64,000 bases of DNA from G963677085 sp963677085 (GTDB taxonomy: Bacteria > Planctomycetota > Planctomycetia > Pirellulales > Thermoguttaceae): assembly GCA_963677085.2 (NCBI GenBank), contig CAXXFH010000006.1, positions 124,001 to 188,000 of the forward strand. The letters run 5' to 3'. Of this stretch, positions 43,833 to 52,845 are shown in pieces; within the stretch, counting starts at the first letter, position 1, and every line of letters starts with the position of its first letter. The position numbers and the translations under genes are program-made. A model generated the notes under the pieces. The model was not told the origin of the DNA. It saw only the letters and a program-made list of their open reading frames with translations, and did no database searches.

Positions 43833-44837
43833 TTGGGCAATTTGCTGGGCTTGTTAGACAACCCGATGGCGATGGGGATTGTCAGCACCGCGATCCTCGC
43901 GGTAGCGCTGTTGGTGCTTCGCGCGATTTTGGCACGAGCCATTCGGGACAATGAGAAATTGCCCAAGGAGGCTCGGCGTCGCTGGCTGGTCCAGGTGCGA
44001 AATCTCTTTTTCCTGCTCTTCGTGCTCGGCATCGTGATGATCTGGGCCGAGGAACTCCGGCTGTTTACCGTGTCGATCTTTGCCGTGGCCGTGGCTACGG
44101 TGATTGCCACCAAGGAACTGATCCAGTGTATCACCGGCACACTGTTGAGGACGGGCAGCAAGTCGTTCAAAATCAACGACCGCATTGAAGTGGCCGGCGT
44201 CCGCGGCGAGGTGATCGACCACAACCTGCTGACCACGACCGTGTTGGAAGTCAGCTCGCACCAACTTACGGGCCGGGCCGTGGTGCTTCCCAATAGCGTC
44301 TTCCTCGGCAAGCCGCTGATCAACGAAAGCTACACGCACAAATACGTGCTGCATTCGTTCAAGGTGCCGATCAAAATGGACAGCGAATGGTCCTTGGCCG
44401 AGCAAGACCTGCTTACGGCAGCCCGGCAGGAGTGTGGCAACTATCTGGAAGACGCGCGGCATCACTTCACCCGCTTTGCCAAGCACGAAGGACTTGTTTC
44501 CCTGGGCGTGGACCCTCGGGTAACGGTAGCCATGCCGAAAGCGGGTGAGTTAGAACTGGTCGTGCGGGTGGCGGTTCCGGCACGCCGCAAAGGACGGGTC
44601 GAACAGGCCATCCTGCGCCGCTATCTCGTCTTCACCGCTGCCCGGGTAGCCCAAAAGGAGGCGGAAAAAGAGGCCGCAAAAGCTGCCGAGAAGGAGACGC
44701 CTGCAGCGCCCGAAGCGATACCGGCATCCGAAGCACGCAAACCACGCTCGAAGCCGAATCTCAGTCGCGGAACGACACGCTGGCGGCGAAGCCGCAAAGC
44801 GGCGGTGAGCCCCACGCGGCATAAACACCGGAGTTGA
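43833..44837 (+). CDS. MscS-like mechanosensitive channel-family protein
   Basis: A 334-residue protein. Two or three hydrophobic helices open it (about 10-32, 46-65, 70-90), followed by the MscS-type region LLRTGSKSFKINDRIEVAGVRGEVIDHNLLTTTVLEV and VVLPNSVFLGKPLIN, in which the VIDHNLLTT and VLPN elements match the family. The C-terminal 70 residues are Ala/Glu/Lys-rich and disordered. It is more distant from E. coli MscS than the protein at 24777-25685: the Gly/Ala pattern of the pore helix is weak. TTG at 43833 is chosen because GGGAG lies 8-12 bp before it and the membrane segments begin there; an ATG at 43866 is the alternative. Confidence 0.8.
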   Translation: MGNLLGLLDNPMAMGIVSTAILAVALLVLRAILARAIRDNEKLPKEARRRWLVQVRNLFFLLFVLGIVMIWAEELRLFTVSIFAVAVATVIATKELIQCITGTLLRTGSKSFKINDRIEVAGVRGEVIDHNLLTTTVLEVSSHQLTGRAVVLPNSVFLGKPLINESYTHKYVLHSFKVPIKMDSEWSLAEQDLLTAARQECGNYLEDARHHFTRFAKHEGLVSLGVDPRVTVAMPKAGELELVVRVAVPARRKGRVEQAILRRYLVFTAARVAQKEAEKEAAKAAEKETPAAPEAIPASEARKPRSKPNLSRGTTRWRRSRKAAVSPTRHKHRS

Positions 44838-44874
44838 AGCAAAGCCAGGCTCTTTTGTCCAGATCGCTTCGAGA

Positions 44875-45870
44875 CTACTTCTTCCCGCCGGCCGCCGGAG
44901 CGCCCAACTCTTTTTCCACGGCGTGGCAGCGGACCAAATGGCCGTCGAAGTCGAGTTGCCGCGGAGCCTCGCGCTTGCAGATGTCCATCGCTAACGGGCA
45001 ACGGGGATGAAAGCGGCAGCCCTTGGGCGGATTGATCGGGCTGGGGACGTCGCCTTCGAGCACCATTCGTTTCTTCCGCTTCTTCGGATCGATCACCGGC
45101 ACCGAGGAGAGCAACGCCTTGGTGTAAGGGTGCAACGGATTGCCGTAGAGCGCCTCGCTGGTGGCCAGTTCGACGATCTCACCTAAGTACATCACGGCCA
45201 CGCGATCGGAAATGTACTCGACCACCGAAAGGTCGTGCGAGATGAACAGGTAAGTCAACTGATACTCCTCGCGGAGCTTGACCAACAGGTTGATGATTTG
45301 CGATTGGATCGAGACATCCAGGGCCGAAATCGGTTCGTCGAGGACCATGAACCGCGGATTCAGCGCCAACGCCCGGGCGATGCAGATTCGCTGCCGTTGC
45401 CCGCCTGAGAACTCGTGGGGATAGCGGTTGATGTAACTAGGGTCGAGGCCCACCTGTTCGAGCGTTTTCTCTACTTTGTTGCGGCGGTCTTGTTTGTCGC
45501 CAAGGCGGTTGACGATCAGCCCTTCTTCGACGATGCCTTTGATCGTCATCCGCGGGTTGAGCGAGCCGAAGGGATCTTGGAAGACAATCTGCATGTCGCG
45601 GCGCAGTTGGCTGGTGGCCACGTCGATGCCGTCGAAGGTGACTTTACCAGCCGTCGGTGTGATGAGCCGGAGGATGGTGCGACCGGCGGTCGTTTTTCCG
45701 CACCCCGACTCCCCGACCAGGCCCAGGGTTTCGCCCTCGCGGATCTGGAAGCTGATGTCGTCGACCGCCTGAACGTTGCCGACAACCCGGGAGAGCAACC
45801 CCCGGCGGATCGGGAAGTATTTCTTTAGGTTGGCGACGTCCAACAGGACGTGGTTGCTTTTACTGACCAT
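44875..45870 (-). CDS. Oligopeptide/dipeptide ABC transporter ATP-binding protein (DppF/OppF type)
   Basis: A 331-residue ATPase. Walker A LVGESGCGKTTAGRT (about residue 55), Q-loop MQIVFQDPFGSLNPRM, signature SGGQRQRICIARAL (about 155), Walker B RFMVLDEPISALD (about 175) and the H-loop LFISHDL are all present. The C-terminal oligopeptide/dipeptide cassette GCRFHPRCPLAMDICK, with a Cys set that may hold an iron-sulfur cluster as in OppD/OppF proteins, is complete. Together with the DppD-type subunit it powers peptide uptake. It is the last gene of a five-gene leftward cluster. The first ATG in frame with good context is at 45870. Confidence 0.95.
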   Translation of the reverse strand: MVSKSNHVLLDVANLKKYFPIRRGLLSRVVGNVQAVDDISFQIREGETLGLVGESGCGKTTAGRTILRLITPTAGKVTFDGIDVATSQLRRDMQIVFQDPFGSLNPRMTIKGIVEEGLIVNRLGDKQDRRNKVEKTLEQVGLDPSYINRYPHEFSGGQRQRICIARALALNPRFMVLDEPISALDVSIQSQIINLLVKLREEYQLTYLFISHDLSVVEYISDRVAVMYLGEIVELATSEALYGNPLHPYTKALLSSVPVIDPKKRKKRMVLEGDVPSPINPPKGCRFHPRCPLAMDICKREAPRQLDFDGHLVRCHAVEKELGAPAAGGKK

Positions 45871-45885
45871 AACCAAAAAGAGATT

Positions 45886-45957
45886 TATGATTTGGGATTT
45901 GGAATTTCTGATTTACGATTCACCCCCGGCCCCTCTCCCTGAGGGAGAGGGGAGAGG
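45886..45957. repeat. Repeat F and repeat E between the two ATPase genes
   Basis: 45886-45918 is a simple AT-rich tract of GATTTATGATTTGGGATTTGG type (family F). 45922-45957 is a CCCCTCTCCCTGAGGGAGAGGGG inverted repeat (family E). They separate the DppD-type and DppF-type genes. Confidence 0.75.
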
Positions 45958-45964
45958 TTTTGTT

Positions 45965-46960
45965 TTACTTAAACTCGATCTCTCCCGCAAAGTGGCAACG
46001 AACTTGGTGGCCCGGGCGTATTTCACGTAGCGCGGGTTCTTCCGTCTTGCAACGTTCTTGGGCGTAGGGGCAACGGGGATGGAACTTGCAGCCTTGGGGA
46101 AAACGCAAGGGGCTGGGAACCATGCCCTCGATGGTCTCGAGTTTCTCTTGTTTCGATTTGCCCATCTCGGGCCGCGACTTGAACAGCCCATGGGTGTAAG
46201 GGTGCAATGGGTTGGCGAACAGCTCTTCAACCGGGGCGTACTCGACGACCTTCGAGGCATACATCACGGCCACGTCGTCGGCCGTCTCGGCGATGATGCC
46301 CAGGTCGTGGGTGATCATCAGGATCGACATGCCCACGTCCTGCTGCAACTGCTGCAAGAGATCGAGAATTTGGGCCTGGATGGTCACGTCCAACGCGGTG
46401 GTCGGTTCGTCGGCGATCAGCAGTTTCGGCTCGCACGACAGAGCCATGGCGATCATCGCTCGTTGTCGCATCCCTCCGGAAAGCTGGTGAGGATACTCGC
46501 GGGCCCGTTGTGCCGGCTCGGGAATTTTCACCTTGCGGAGCATTTCGACGGCCTTTGCCCAGGCGTCGGCCTTGCCGAGTTTCTGGTGCAGTTGGACAGC
46601 TTCGGCGATCTGGGCCCCGATCGTAAACACCGGGTTGAGCGACGACATGGGCTCTTGAAAGATCATCGAGATCGAGCTGCCACGAATGCCGCGCATTTCG
46701 GCTTCCGACAGTTGATTTAAGACGGTCGGTTTGCCATTGGCCTGCATCACGATTTGCCCACCGGCGATCTTGCCCGGCCGAGAGATCAGCCGGATGACCG
46801 ACAGTGCGGTGACCGATTTTCCGCAGCCCGACTCGCCGACCAGTCCCAGGGTTTTTCCCCGGGGTATCACCAGCGAAACGTCGTCGACCGCTTTGACCAC
46901 ACCGTCGTCGGTGTAGAAGTAGGTCTTCAGGCTGTCGATCGTGATCAACGGATCAGACAT
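45965..46960 (-). CDS. Oligopeptide/dipeptide ABC transporter ATP-binding protein (DppD/OppD type)
   Basis: A 331-residue ATPase partner of the DppF-type protein. Walker A GLVGESGCGKSVTALSV (about residue 42), Q-loop SMIFQEPMSSLNPVF, signature LSGGMRQRAMIAMAL (about 155), Walker B LLIADEPTTALD (about 178) and H-loop ILMITHDLGI are visible. The C-terminus CKFHPRCPYAQERCK carries the same Cys pattern as OppD-type proteins. The ATG at 46960 is used. It is co-oriented with the permeases but separated from them by a repeat-bearing gap. Confidence 0.95.
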   Translation of the reverse strand: MSDPLITIDSLKTYFYTDDGVVKAVDDVSLVIPRGKTLGLVGESGCGKSVTALSVIRLISRPGKIAGGQIVMQANGKPTVLNQLSEAEMRGIRGSSISMIFQEPMSSLNPVFTIGAQIAEAVQLHQKLGKADAWAKAVEMLRKVKIPEPAQRAREYPHQLSGGMRQRAMIAMALSCEPKLLIADEPTTALDVTIQAQILDLLQQLQQDVGMSILMITHDLGIIAETADDVAVMYASKVVEYAPVEELFANPLHPYTHGLFKSRPEMGKSKQEKLETIEGMVPSPLRFPQGCKFHPRCPYAQERCKTEEPALREIRPGHQVRCHFAGEIEFK

Positions 46961-46961
46961 T

Positions 46962-47131
46962 GGATTTATGATTTATGATTTGGGATTGATGATTTGCGAC
47001 ATCTCTCCCCTCTCCCGTTTACGGGAGAGGGGCCGGGGGTGAGGGTGCCTAGTGATTTGACTTTCGGATGTCAGGGGCCAAAAGGTATGCCCATGTTCGG
47101 CACTGGCTGACAAGCAGCCAGTGGCACCCAA
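46962..47131. repeat. Repeats F, E and C between DppD-type and DppC-type genes
   Basis: 46962-46998 is an AT-rich tract with two ATTTATGATT units and TGGGATT (family F). 47000-47043 is a CCCTCTCCCG...CGGGAGAGGGGCCGGGGG inverted repeat (family E). 47085-47131 is a repeat C unit (ATGCCCATGTTCGGCACTGG then CTGACAAGCAGCCAGTGGCACCC). All three lie in the gap between the permease and ATPase genes. Confidence 0.75.
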
Positions 47132-47151
47132 GTTCCTTTACTTTTTCTTCG

Positions 47152-48411
47152 TTACATCCGCAACCTCGGGTCCATGGCATCACGAAGCCCGCTACCGACG
47201 AGGTTGAAGATCGTTACGGTGAAGAACATGGCCGCCGCGGGCACCACGACCAGCCACCAGTAATTGTAGTTCTGGCTTCCCAGTTGCAGGAGGATTCCCC
47301 AGGTGGGCGCCGGTGGGCGTACACCCACGCCCAACAGGCTCAGGCCCGCTTCGGTAACAATGGCTCCGGCCACGCCGAACGGGGCCGACACCAGCGCCGG
47401 CGAAATGGCGTTGGGCAGGATATGCCGGAAAATGATCCGAGGATGCGACGCTCCCAGTGCTCGGGCGGCGGCGACGTAGTCGATCGATCGTTGCTTGAGT
47501 ACTTCACCGCGTATCAATCGTGCAATACCCGGCCAGCCGGTCAACCCGATTACCACCATAATGATATAAATGCTCGGGCCGACCATCGCAACCAATGTAA
47601 GTATCAAGAAGAACGAGGGAAACAGCATGATCACCTCAATGGTACGCGAGATGGCGATATCGACCACGCCACCGAAGTAGCCGGCCAGCGAACCGAGGAT
47701 CACACCGATCGTCAGGTAAATACTTACGGCCAAGAAGCCGATCGTCAGCGAGATTCGCGTGCCATAGAGCATCCGCACCAGCACATCGCGGCCCGAGTCG
47801 TCGGTGCCGAGAATATGCGGGAAGAAATCGTTGGCCTTGTACCAATCGTCGCGACTCTTGCGGAACAAGGGCGGTTTGAAATTGGCACCCGTCTCGGGTT
47901 TGCCCGACAGACCGTTGTCCTGCTCCAAGGGACCGAAGGGGATCAGCGGATAGATGCCGTGTTTTGTCTCGGGCGAACGGAATTCTTCCAGCACGAAAGT
48001 CCGCGCCGCGTAGGGATTGTTTGGACGTATGGACGACACCGAGAACAGCGCGGCCAGCGCGGCGGTCATCGTCAGGTAGAGCCCCAGGACCCAGAAGATC
48101 CGACGGCGCCCCGGCACGTCGCGGCGACGCCAATACATGTTGGCCGCCAGCGAGATCATCGCCCAAGGGATAAAGGCAATCATCGCCATGTTGAAGGCGA
48201 AGTCGACCACTTCGGCCGTGTTGAAGATTGCCCGAAACCAGGGGAAGAGCGTCTTGCCATCTTCGGTGAACACCAGCGGCTGATTCGAGGCAATCAGCGG
48301 GGCGAAAATGGCGATAAAAAACAAGGGAGCCAATGCCCAAAGAGCGATCAGGGCAAAGCGGTTCTTCTTGAATTGCTTCCAAACGATATCCAGATAGGCT
48401 TCGCTATGCAT
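47152..48411 (-). CDS. Oligopeptide/dipeptide ABC transporter permease (DppC/OppC type) with extra helices
   Basis: A 419-residue inner-membrane permease; DppC proteins are usually about 300. The first helix is at about 20-40 (FALIALWALAPLFFIAIFAPLI). Two extra hydrophobic segments follow at about 65-95 and 105-125 (VVDFAFNMAMIAFIPWAMISLAAN and FWVLGLYLTMTAALAALF). The normal core resumes at HILGTDDSGRDVLVRMLYGTRIS (about 198-220), and the permease coupling motif EVLKQRSIDYVAAARALGASHPRIIFRHILPNA is present. The ATG overlaps the upstream permease stop in TAATG, so translation is likely coupled. The extra segments are discussed in the findings. Confidence 0.92.
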   Translation of the reverse strand: MHSEAYLDIVWKQFKKNRFALIALWALAPLFFIAIFAPLIASNQPLVFTEDGKTLFPWFRAIFNTAEVVDFAFNMAMIAFIPWAMISLAANMYWRRRDVPGRRRIFWVLGLYLTMTAALAALFSVSSIRPNNPYAARTFVLEEFRSPETKHGIYPLIPFGPLEQDNGLSGKPETGANFKPPLFRKSRDDWYKANDFFPHILGTDDSGRDVLVRMLYGTRISLTIGFLAVSIYLTIGVILGSLAGYFGGVVDIAISRTIEVIMLFPSFFLILTLVAMVGPSIYIIMVVIGLTGWPGIARLIRGEVLKQRSIDYVAAARALGASHPRIIFRHILPNAISPALVSAPFGVAGAIVTEAGLSLLGVGVRPPAPTWGILLQLGSQNYNYWWLVVVPAAAMFFTVTIFNLVGSGLRDAMDPRLRM

Positions 48412-50228
48412 TATGCCGATCCTCCCTTGCCCTCAAGGCTGATGCGAGGATCGACGAACACGTAGAGGAGGTCGGTCATCAGGATACTCAGCATGACCAC
48501 GATCGCGTCGATATAGATCAGGGCCATCAGGGTGGGGAAGTCTTTTTGCTCGATCGATCCCCAACTGATCCGCCCCATGCCGGGAATGCCGAAGAGGACC
48601 TCGATGAGCACACTGCCGCCGAGCATGGCGGGCAGGAAGCCGGCAAAAAGCGTGATGATTGGAATCAGTGCGTTACGCAGCCCGTGCTTGAAGATGACCC
48701 TGCCCTCGGAAAGCCCCTTGGCTCGGGCGGTGCGGATGTAGTCTTGCCCGATCACGTCCAACATGCTGGTGCGGCTATACATGGCCATCGCGGCCAGCGA
48801 GAACAACGACAAGCAGACCACCGGTAGAAACGCATGCCAGAGATAGTCGGTCAGGTATTGTGGCCAGCCGTAAGTCTCCGCGCCCGGGCTGTGCAGTCCT
48901 AATGCGGGAAAGATCTCCCAGAATACGCCGTAGCAGAAGAACAGCAGAAACAGCATGCCGGCCACATAAGCAGGGATCGAGTAAAGCAGGAACAGGCCGA
49001 GCGAAACTCCCCGGTCGATGTTGTTCCCTCGATTGACCGCACAGAGAATACCCAACGGCACGGCCACCAAGTAGATTACGAGTTGAGCCATCACCATCAG
49101 CGGAGCCGAAACCAGTACGGCATTCCAGATTTTCTCAGCAACCGGTTCTCGGGTTTTCGTGGCCGAGCGGCCGAAGTCGAAAGTGACCAGCCGCCAAACC
49201 ATGTGGGCGTATTGGGTGTCGATTAAGATCCGCGCGATCTTTGTACCCCAGCCCGGTTCGTATTGGGCGCGATTCAACTCGTATTGGGCGATCCAGTTTT
49301 GTGCCACTTCGTTAACCGTGGCGGCGTCGGCGTCGCGAGGAACATCGAGCTGCAGCGGCCGGGGAACGTAAAGCTTAAGTGCGGCGGCGGCCACGACCTT
49401 CTCCTCAAGCGACGTATCGCCGAGTAACTTTTCGATGAACAGCCGCATGTCGCTACGGTCGAAACTCTCGATCATCTCGAAAACTTCCGTACGCGACGTC
49501 TCCTGGGCCATCGTCGCAAACCGCTTTTCCAACGCGGTCCGTTGGTCGGGATCCAACTTCGGGAAGCTCGGTTCGGCCCGGTCCCACCAGAGCCGCCAAG
49601 TGGCCATCACTAACGGGGTTTCCTTGCCGGTCGCATCGCGTGGGTAGGTATAGACAAACGGCTCGACGACCAACAGGTTCAACGCCCGAATGGCGCCGAT
49701 CTTATCCTGCAGCGTGGCGTCGCTTTGCAGAATGGCGACCGCCGCCGGGGCTCCGTGCATGCCCGTCTCTTCCAGGTAAACTTGCACGCCCGTGGCCACC
49801 TTCGTGGCCAGGCGGCTCCGGGCGTTGGGGTCGGCCAGAAATTTGTCAAAATCCTCGATGCCCAGCGAGCGGAGGAACTTGAGCCGCGCAGCATACGCCG
49901 GATTGTCCGGGTCGTCGCCCATCGTGGCCAGCTCCCCGACGATTTGTTTTTCGTCGAGCCCCTGGAAATGGGCCGCTTGGCGGATCGGCGCGGTGTAGTT
50001 GCGGAAGTAGTTGAAGTTCAAGAGCAACGGTTTGTCGAGCTTCAGGTCGCGGCGCTGGATAAGATAGGCTTCGCGCGTTTGGCTTGACTCACCCATCGTG
50101 CCGCCGGCGCCGAGTTCCGACTTCATCGGATCGCCGGGCGCCAACTGCATGATGCAAAACGCCACGATTGTCACCCCGAACAACGTGGGGATCATGGCGA
50201 GCAGTCGTCGAAGGATATAGGTCCACAC
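48411..50228 (-). CDS. Oligopeptide/dipeptide ABC transporter permease (DppB/OppB type) with large extracytoplasmic insert
   Basis: A 605-residue permease; DppB proteins are usually 310-340. The N-terminal helix MWTYILRRLLAMIPTLFGVTIVAFCIMQLAPGDP is standard, and RDLKLDKPLLLNF continues it. About 260 residues, helical and charged, are then inserted (about 81-345) before the usual TFDFGRSATKTREPV. The permease core follows with helices from about 370 and the coupling segment SMLDVIGQDYIRTARAKGLSEGRVIFKHGLRNALIP. The start is GTG at 50228 with no clear ribosome-binding site. The insert faces the outside of the membrane in known topology. Confidence 0.92.
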   Translation of the reverse strand: MWTYILRRLLAMIPTLFGVTIVAFCIMQLAPGDPMKSELGAGGTMGESSQTREAYLIQRRDLKLDKPLLLNFNYFRNYTAPIRQAAHFQGLDEKQIVGELATMGDDPDNPAYAARLKFLRSLGIEDFDKFLADPNARSRLATKVATGVQVYLEETGMHGAPAAVAILQSDATLQDKIGAIRALNLLVVEPFVYTYPRDATGKETPLVMATWRLWWDRAEPSFPKLDPDQRTALEKRFATMAQETSRTEVFEMIESFDRSDMRLFIEKLLGDTSLEEKVVAAAALKLYVPRPLQLDVPRDADAATVNEVAQNWIAQYELNRAQYEPGWGTKIARILIDTQYAHMVWRLVTFDFGRSATKTREPVAEKIWNAVLVSAPLMVMAQLVIYLVAVPLGILCAVNRGNNIDRGVSLGLFLLYSIPAYVAGMLFLLFFCYGVFWEIFPALGLHSPGAETYGWPQYLTDYLWHAFLPVVCLSLFSLAAMAMYSRTSMLDVIGQDYIRTARAKGLSEGRVIFKHGLRNALIPIITLFAGFLPAMLGGSVLIEVLFGIPGMGRISWGSIEQKDFPTLMALIYIDAIVVMLSILMTDLLYVFVDPRISLEGKGGSA

Positions 50229-50618
50229 GGGAAGAGGCTAGGGGCTAGGGATTAGGTGCTAGGGGCTAGGAGTTGCTCGTTCCCGCGCTTTGCGTGGGAA
50301 CGTACGTTTTCGACGCTTCGCGTCGTGGGTTGTGCTACAGCGTACCCTCTCCCGCTTGGCGGGAGAGGGTGGCGGCGCAGTCGCCGGGTGAGGGCGGTTT
50401 ACAGCGGCGAAGGCGTTGTTTGCAGGAAGAGCCTTGCTGCGCAAATCCCCTCACCCCCGGCCCCTCTCCCCAAAGGGAGAGGGGAGAAGATTCTCTTTTT
50501 TCCTGGTTCCCAAGCCGGAGCTTGACAGCGAGGGACGTTTATTTGCTCAGCGAGATTCCCATCGTCTTCATACTTCATCCTTTAGACTTCATCCTTTAGA
50601 CTTCATCCTTCCCGCGCC
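50229..50618. other. 390-bp repeat-filled gap between DppB-type and substrate-binding genes
   Basis: Contains a tract of AGGGGCTAGGGATTAGG-type repeats (50232-50270), an imperfect GTTCCCGCGCTTTGCGTGGGAAC hairpin (50279-50301), two repeat E copies (50340-50385 and 50446-50490), one repeat A copy (50503-50525) and three 14-bp tandem units of ACTTCATCCTTTAG (50572-50610). No gene is visible. Confidence 0.75.
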
Positions 50619-52463
50619 TCACTGCCCCAGCAACCGTGGCCGATTGGTGAACCACTCGCGGCTGTCGATGCAGGGGCGGATTCGGTAGAACTTCACGTTT
50701 TCGATGCGGGTGTCGTAGCCGGCCGTCTGCTTCTCGGAGAACAAAAACGTATACGGCTGATCGTCGTAAATCAGGCGGTGGATCTTGTGGTACAGTTCCT
50801 TTTGCTTCTCTTCATTCATGGTCACTCGAAGCTCGTTGATCAACTCATCGACCTCGGGATTCACATAGCCTATGAAGTTGGAACTGCTGGGCACATCGGC
50901 CAGACTGCTGTGCCAGAGTTGGAAGGGGTCGGACTTCTGCCAGCCGGTGCCCCAGCCGAGCATCGTGGCGTCGAACTCCTTGGCGTTGAGCTTGTCGAGC
51001 ATCAGTGCCCACTTGGTGGGCGAGAGCTGTACCTTCACGCCGATCTTGCGGCAGTCTTCCTGATACATTTCGGCGATCGTTTTGAACGCCCGAGAGTCGG
51101 CGAAAATCATCATGTCGAAGAAGGCCGGCATGCGGACGCCGTCGATCTCCTTGTCGCGCACCCCGTCGCCGTCGGTATCTTTCCAGCCGGCTTCGTCGAG
51201 TAGCTGGCGAGCCTTTTCGAGATCGTAGGGCACCGGTTCGATCGAGTCGTCGCAGGCGGTGCTGCCCGGTAAAAACGGACCGGCCACCGGCATCGCCAGG
51301 CCTTTGAATACCGTGTCGATCATCTGCCGCACGGGCGTGGCGTGGGCCAACGCCCAGCGGAATCGCTTGTCTTTGAAGATCGGCCGGTTGAGGTTGTAGC
51401 CGATGTACCGATAGCCGGGGTAGTCGAAATCCACGAGCTTCACTTTGCCAGCCTTCACGTTAGCGTTCGACTTGCTCTGCAACCACTGGTCCTTCTCGGG
51501 AAAGGCGCTCCAGTCGAGATCGTTTTTGAGGACCTGCTGGACCATGGTGTTGGTGTTGGGGATACACTGCATGATCAACTGGCTGAAGTAAAACGGTTTG
51601 CCCCAGTAGTCGTCGAAGCGGACCAGTTCCAGCCGCTCGTTTCGATTCCAACTCTTGAACATCATTGGGCCGGTGCCGCACATCAGCTTATTGGCCCAGT
51701 GGGTGTTGAAACCGTCGGCGAACTCCTTCGAGGTGAAGTCATACGAGATCGGCTCGCCCGTCTCGTCGACCGAGTACACGTGCCGCGGCATCATGGGCAC
51801 GGAACCCAGAGTGAATTCCTTGGCAAGGAAGTAGGGTTTGGTCCATTTGACCTTGACCGTGTAGTCGTCGACGATCGTGACCTTGATCTTATAACGCTGC
51901 GACTCGTCTTCGGCGTCTGGATCCTCGAAGTAGCTGCGCAAATGGGCCGCCTCGACATGCGGGTTCAGCACGCAGTCGAACGAAAACTTCACGTCGCGCG
52001 ACGTGAACTCTTTCGCGGGCAACGCCGTACCATTGGGCAGCGACATCGGATGCCACTTCACCCCCTTGCGCAGATGAATCGTAAAGGTGAGCGTTTCTTC
52101 GTCGAACTCCCAGCCGGTGGCCAGGGCCGGAAGGATGTTGTCCGGGTCGTTATAGTCGGTTTGGCCGAGCGATTCGTAGACCTGCCGCTGAAAAGCATTG
52201 CTGACGTTGTCGCTGGCCGTCAGGGCATTGAGTGTGTTGGGATCGTTTGAGTAGGCCAATAGGAGCACGTCGTCGCGGGCCGGCTTGACACCCCCGTCGG
52301 TCTGTTTCTCGAATAGAGCCGCGTCGGAGCCTTCGCTTGACGGGGCGCCGGTTGCCGTGGCGTTGGGCGCAGGACCCTCGCCCGACGGTTGGGAAGGGCA
52401 TCCGCCCAAGCCGAGCGCCGTAAGTGCCAAAAGCCCTGAAATCCACGTGCAACGAAATTTCAT
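50619..52463 (-). CDS. Oligopeptide/dipeptide ABC transporter substrate-binding lipoprotein
   Basis: A 614-residue lipoprotein of the DppA/OppA class (family 5). The signal peptide ends in a lipobox LGLGGC at about residue 22. The mature protein opens with a Pro/Ser/Ala-rich linker, then the family segment LLLAYSNDPNTLNALTASDNVS, TFTIHLRKGVKWHPMS and SRDVKFSFDCVLNPH; the late TMLGWGTGWQKSDPFQLWHSS element also fits. The length is greater than the usual 530-550. It would capture a peptide outside the inner membrane and deliver it to the permeases that follow. First gene of the cluster; a repeat B copy lies directly upstream, within the 5' region. Confidence 0.93.
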   Translation of the reverse strand: MKFRCTWISGLLALTALGLGGCPSQPSGEGPAPNATATGAPSSEGSDAALFEKQTDGGVKPARDDVLLLAYSNDPNTLNALTASDNVSNAFQRQVYESLGQTDYNDPDNILPALATGWEFDEETLTFTIHLRKGVKWHPMSLPNGTALPAKEFTSRDVKFSFDCVLNPHVEAAHLRSYFEDPDAEDESQRYKIKVTIVDDYTVKVKWTKPYFLAKEFTLGSVPMMPRHVYSVDETGEPISYDFTSKEFADGFNTHWANKLMCGTGPMMFKSWNRNERLELVRFDDYWGKPFYFSQLIMQCIPNTNTMVQQVLKNDLDWSAFPEKDQWLQSKSNANVKAGKVKLVDFDYPGYRYIGYNLNRPIFKDKRFRWALAHATPVRQMIDTVFKGLAMPVAGPFLPGSTACDDSIEPVPYDLEKARQLLDEAGWKDTDGDGVRDKEIDGVRMPAFFDMMIFADSRAFKTIAEMYQEDCRKIGVKVQLSPTKWALMLDKLNAKEFDATMLGWGTGWQKSDPFQLWHSSLADVPSSSNFIGYVNPEVDELINELRVTMNEEKQKELYHKIHRLIYDDQPYTFLFSEKQTAGYDTRIENVKFYRIRPCIDSREWFTNRPRLLGQ

Positions 52464-52845
52464 CGTTCGATACTCCTTATCGACAGTTCGCCCCGACGGA
52501 ATCGTCGGGCGATTTTTTTTGCTAGCACCGATCTCTCACCACGGAGGCAGCAGGGTTGCCAAACAAACCCGTGCTACCGCACCCAGGCAAGAAGCCGCTC
52601 CCGCTGGTCGCTAATCTTTGTCAAAAACTTAACGATCTTTGAGGTTAGTAGTACAGGTTTGTGTATCCTGCCCATACATTTGCACGGGCATGGCGTTTGG
52701 CCAGTCACCGCCGCAACGCCTGCGTCATACTACCGATCTGGCGTGGTTGAGGAAAAGGGAAGTGAATCGCGGATCGCCGTAAGTGAGGCATCCTAAAGAA
52801 AGTGTATCGACCGGTCAATAACGGTCGTGTCGGTCTACAGGGGGG
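52464..52845. other. 382-bp upstream region of the peptide transporter cluster
   Basis: The segment 52545-52648 is a reverse full-length repeat B copy. The remainder (52649-52845) should hold the promoter of the cluster and the downstream end of the FGE-like gene; no clear promoter is visible. Confidence 0.55.
52545..52648 (-). repeat. Dispersed repeat B, full-length copy 4 (reverse)
   Basis: Reverse copy: read on the minus strand it runs CTAACCTCAAAGATCGTTAA, TTGACAAAG, TTAGCGACCAGCGGGAGCG, then the GGTGCGGTAGCAC and GTTTGGCAACCCTGC blocks. The last block is diverged. Confidence 0.8.

Noticed and set aside
47068..48465. Long frame opposite the DppC-type gene
   Set aside because: His/Arg/Gln-rich shadow; the real gene has membrane helices and the permease motif.
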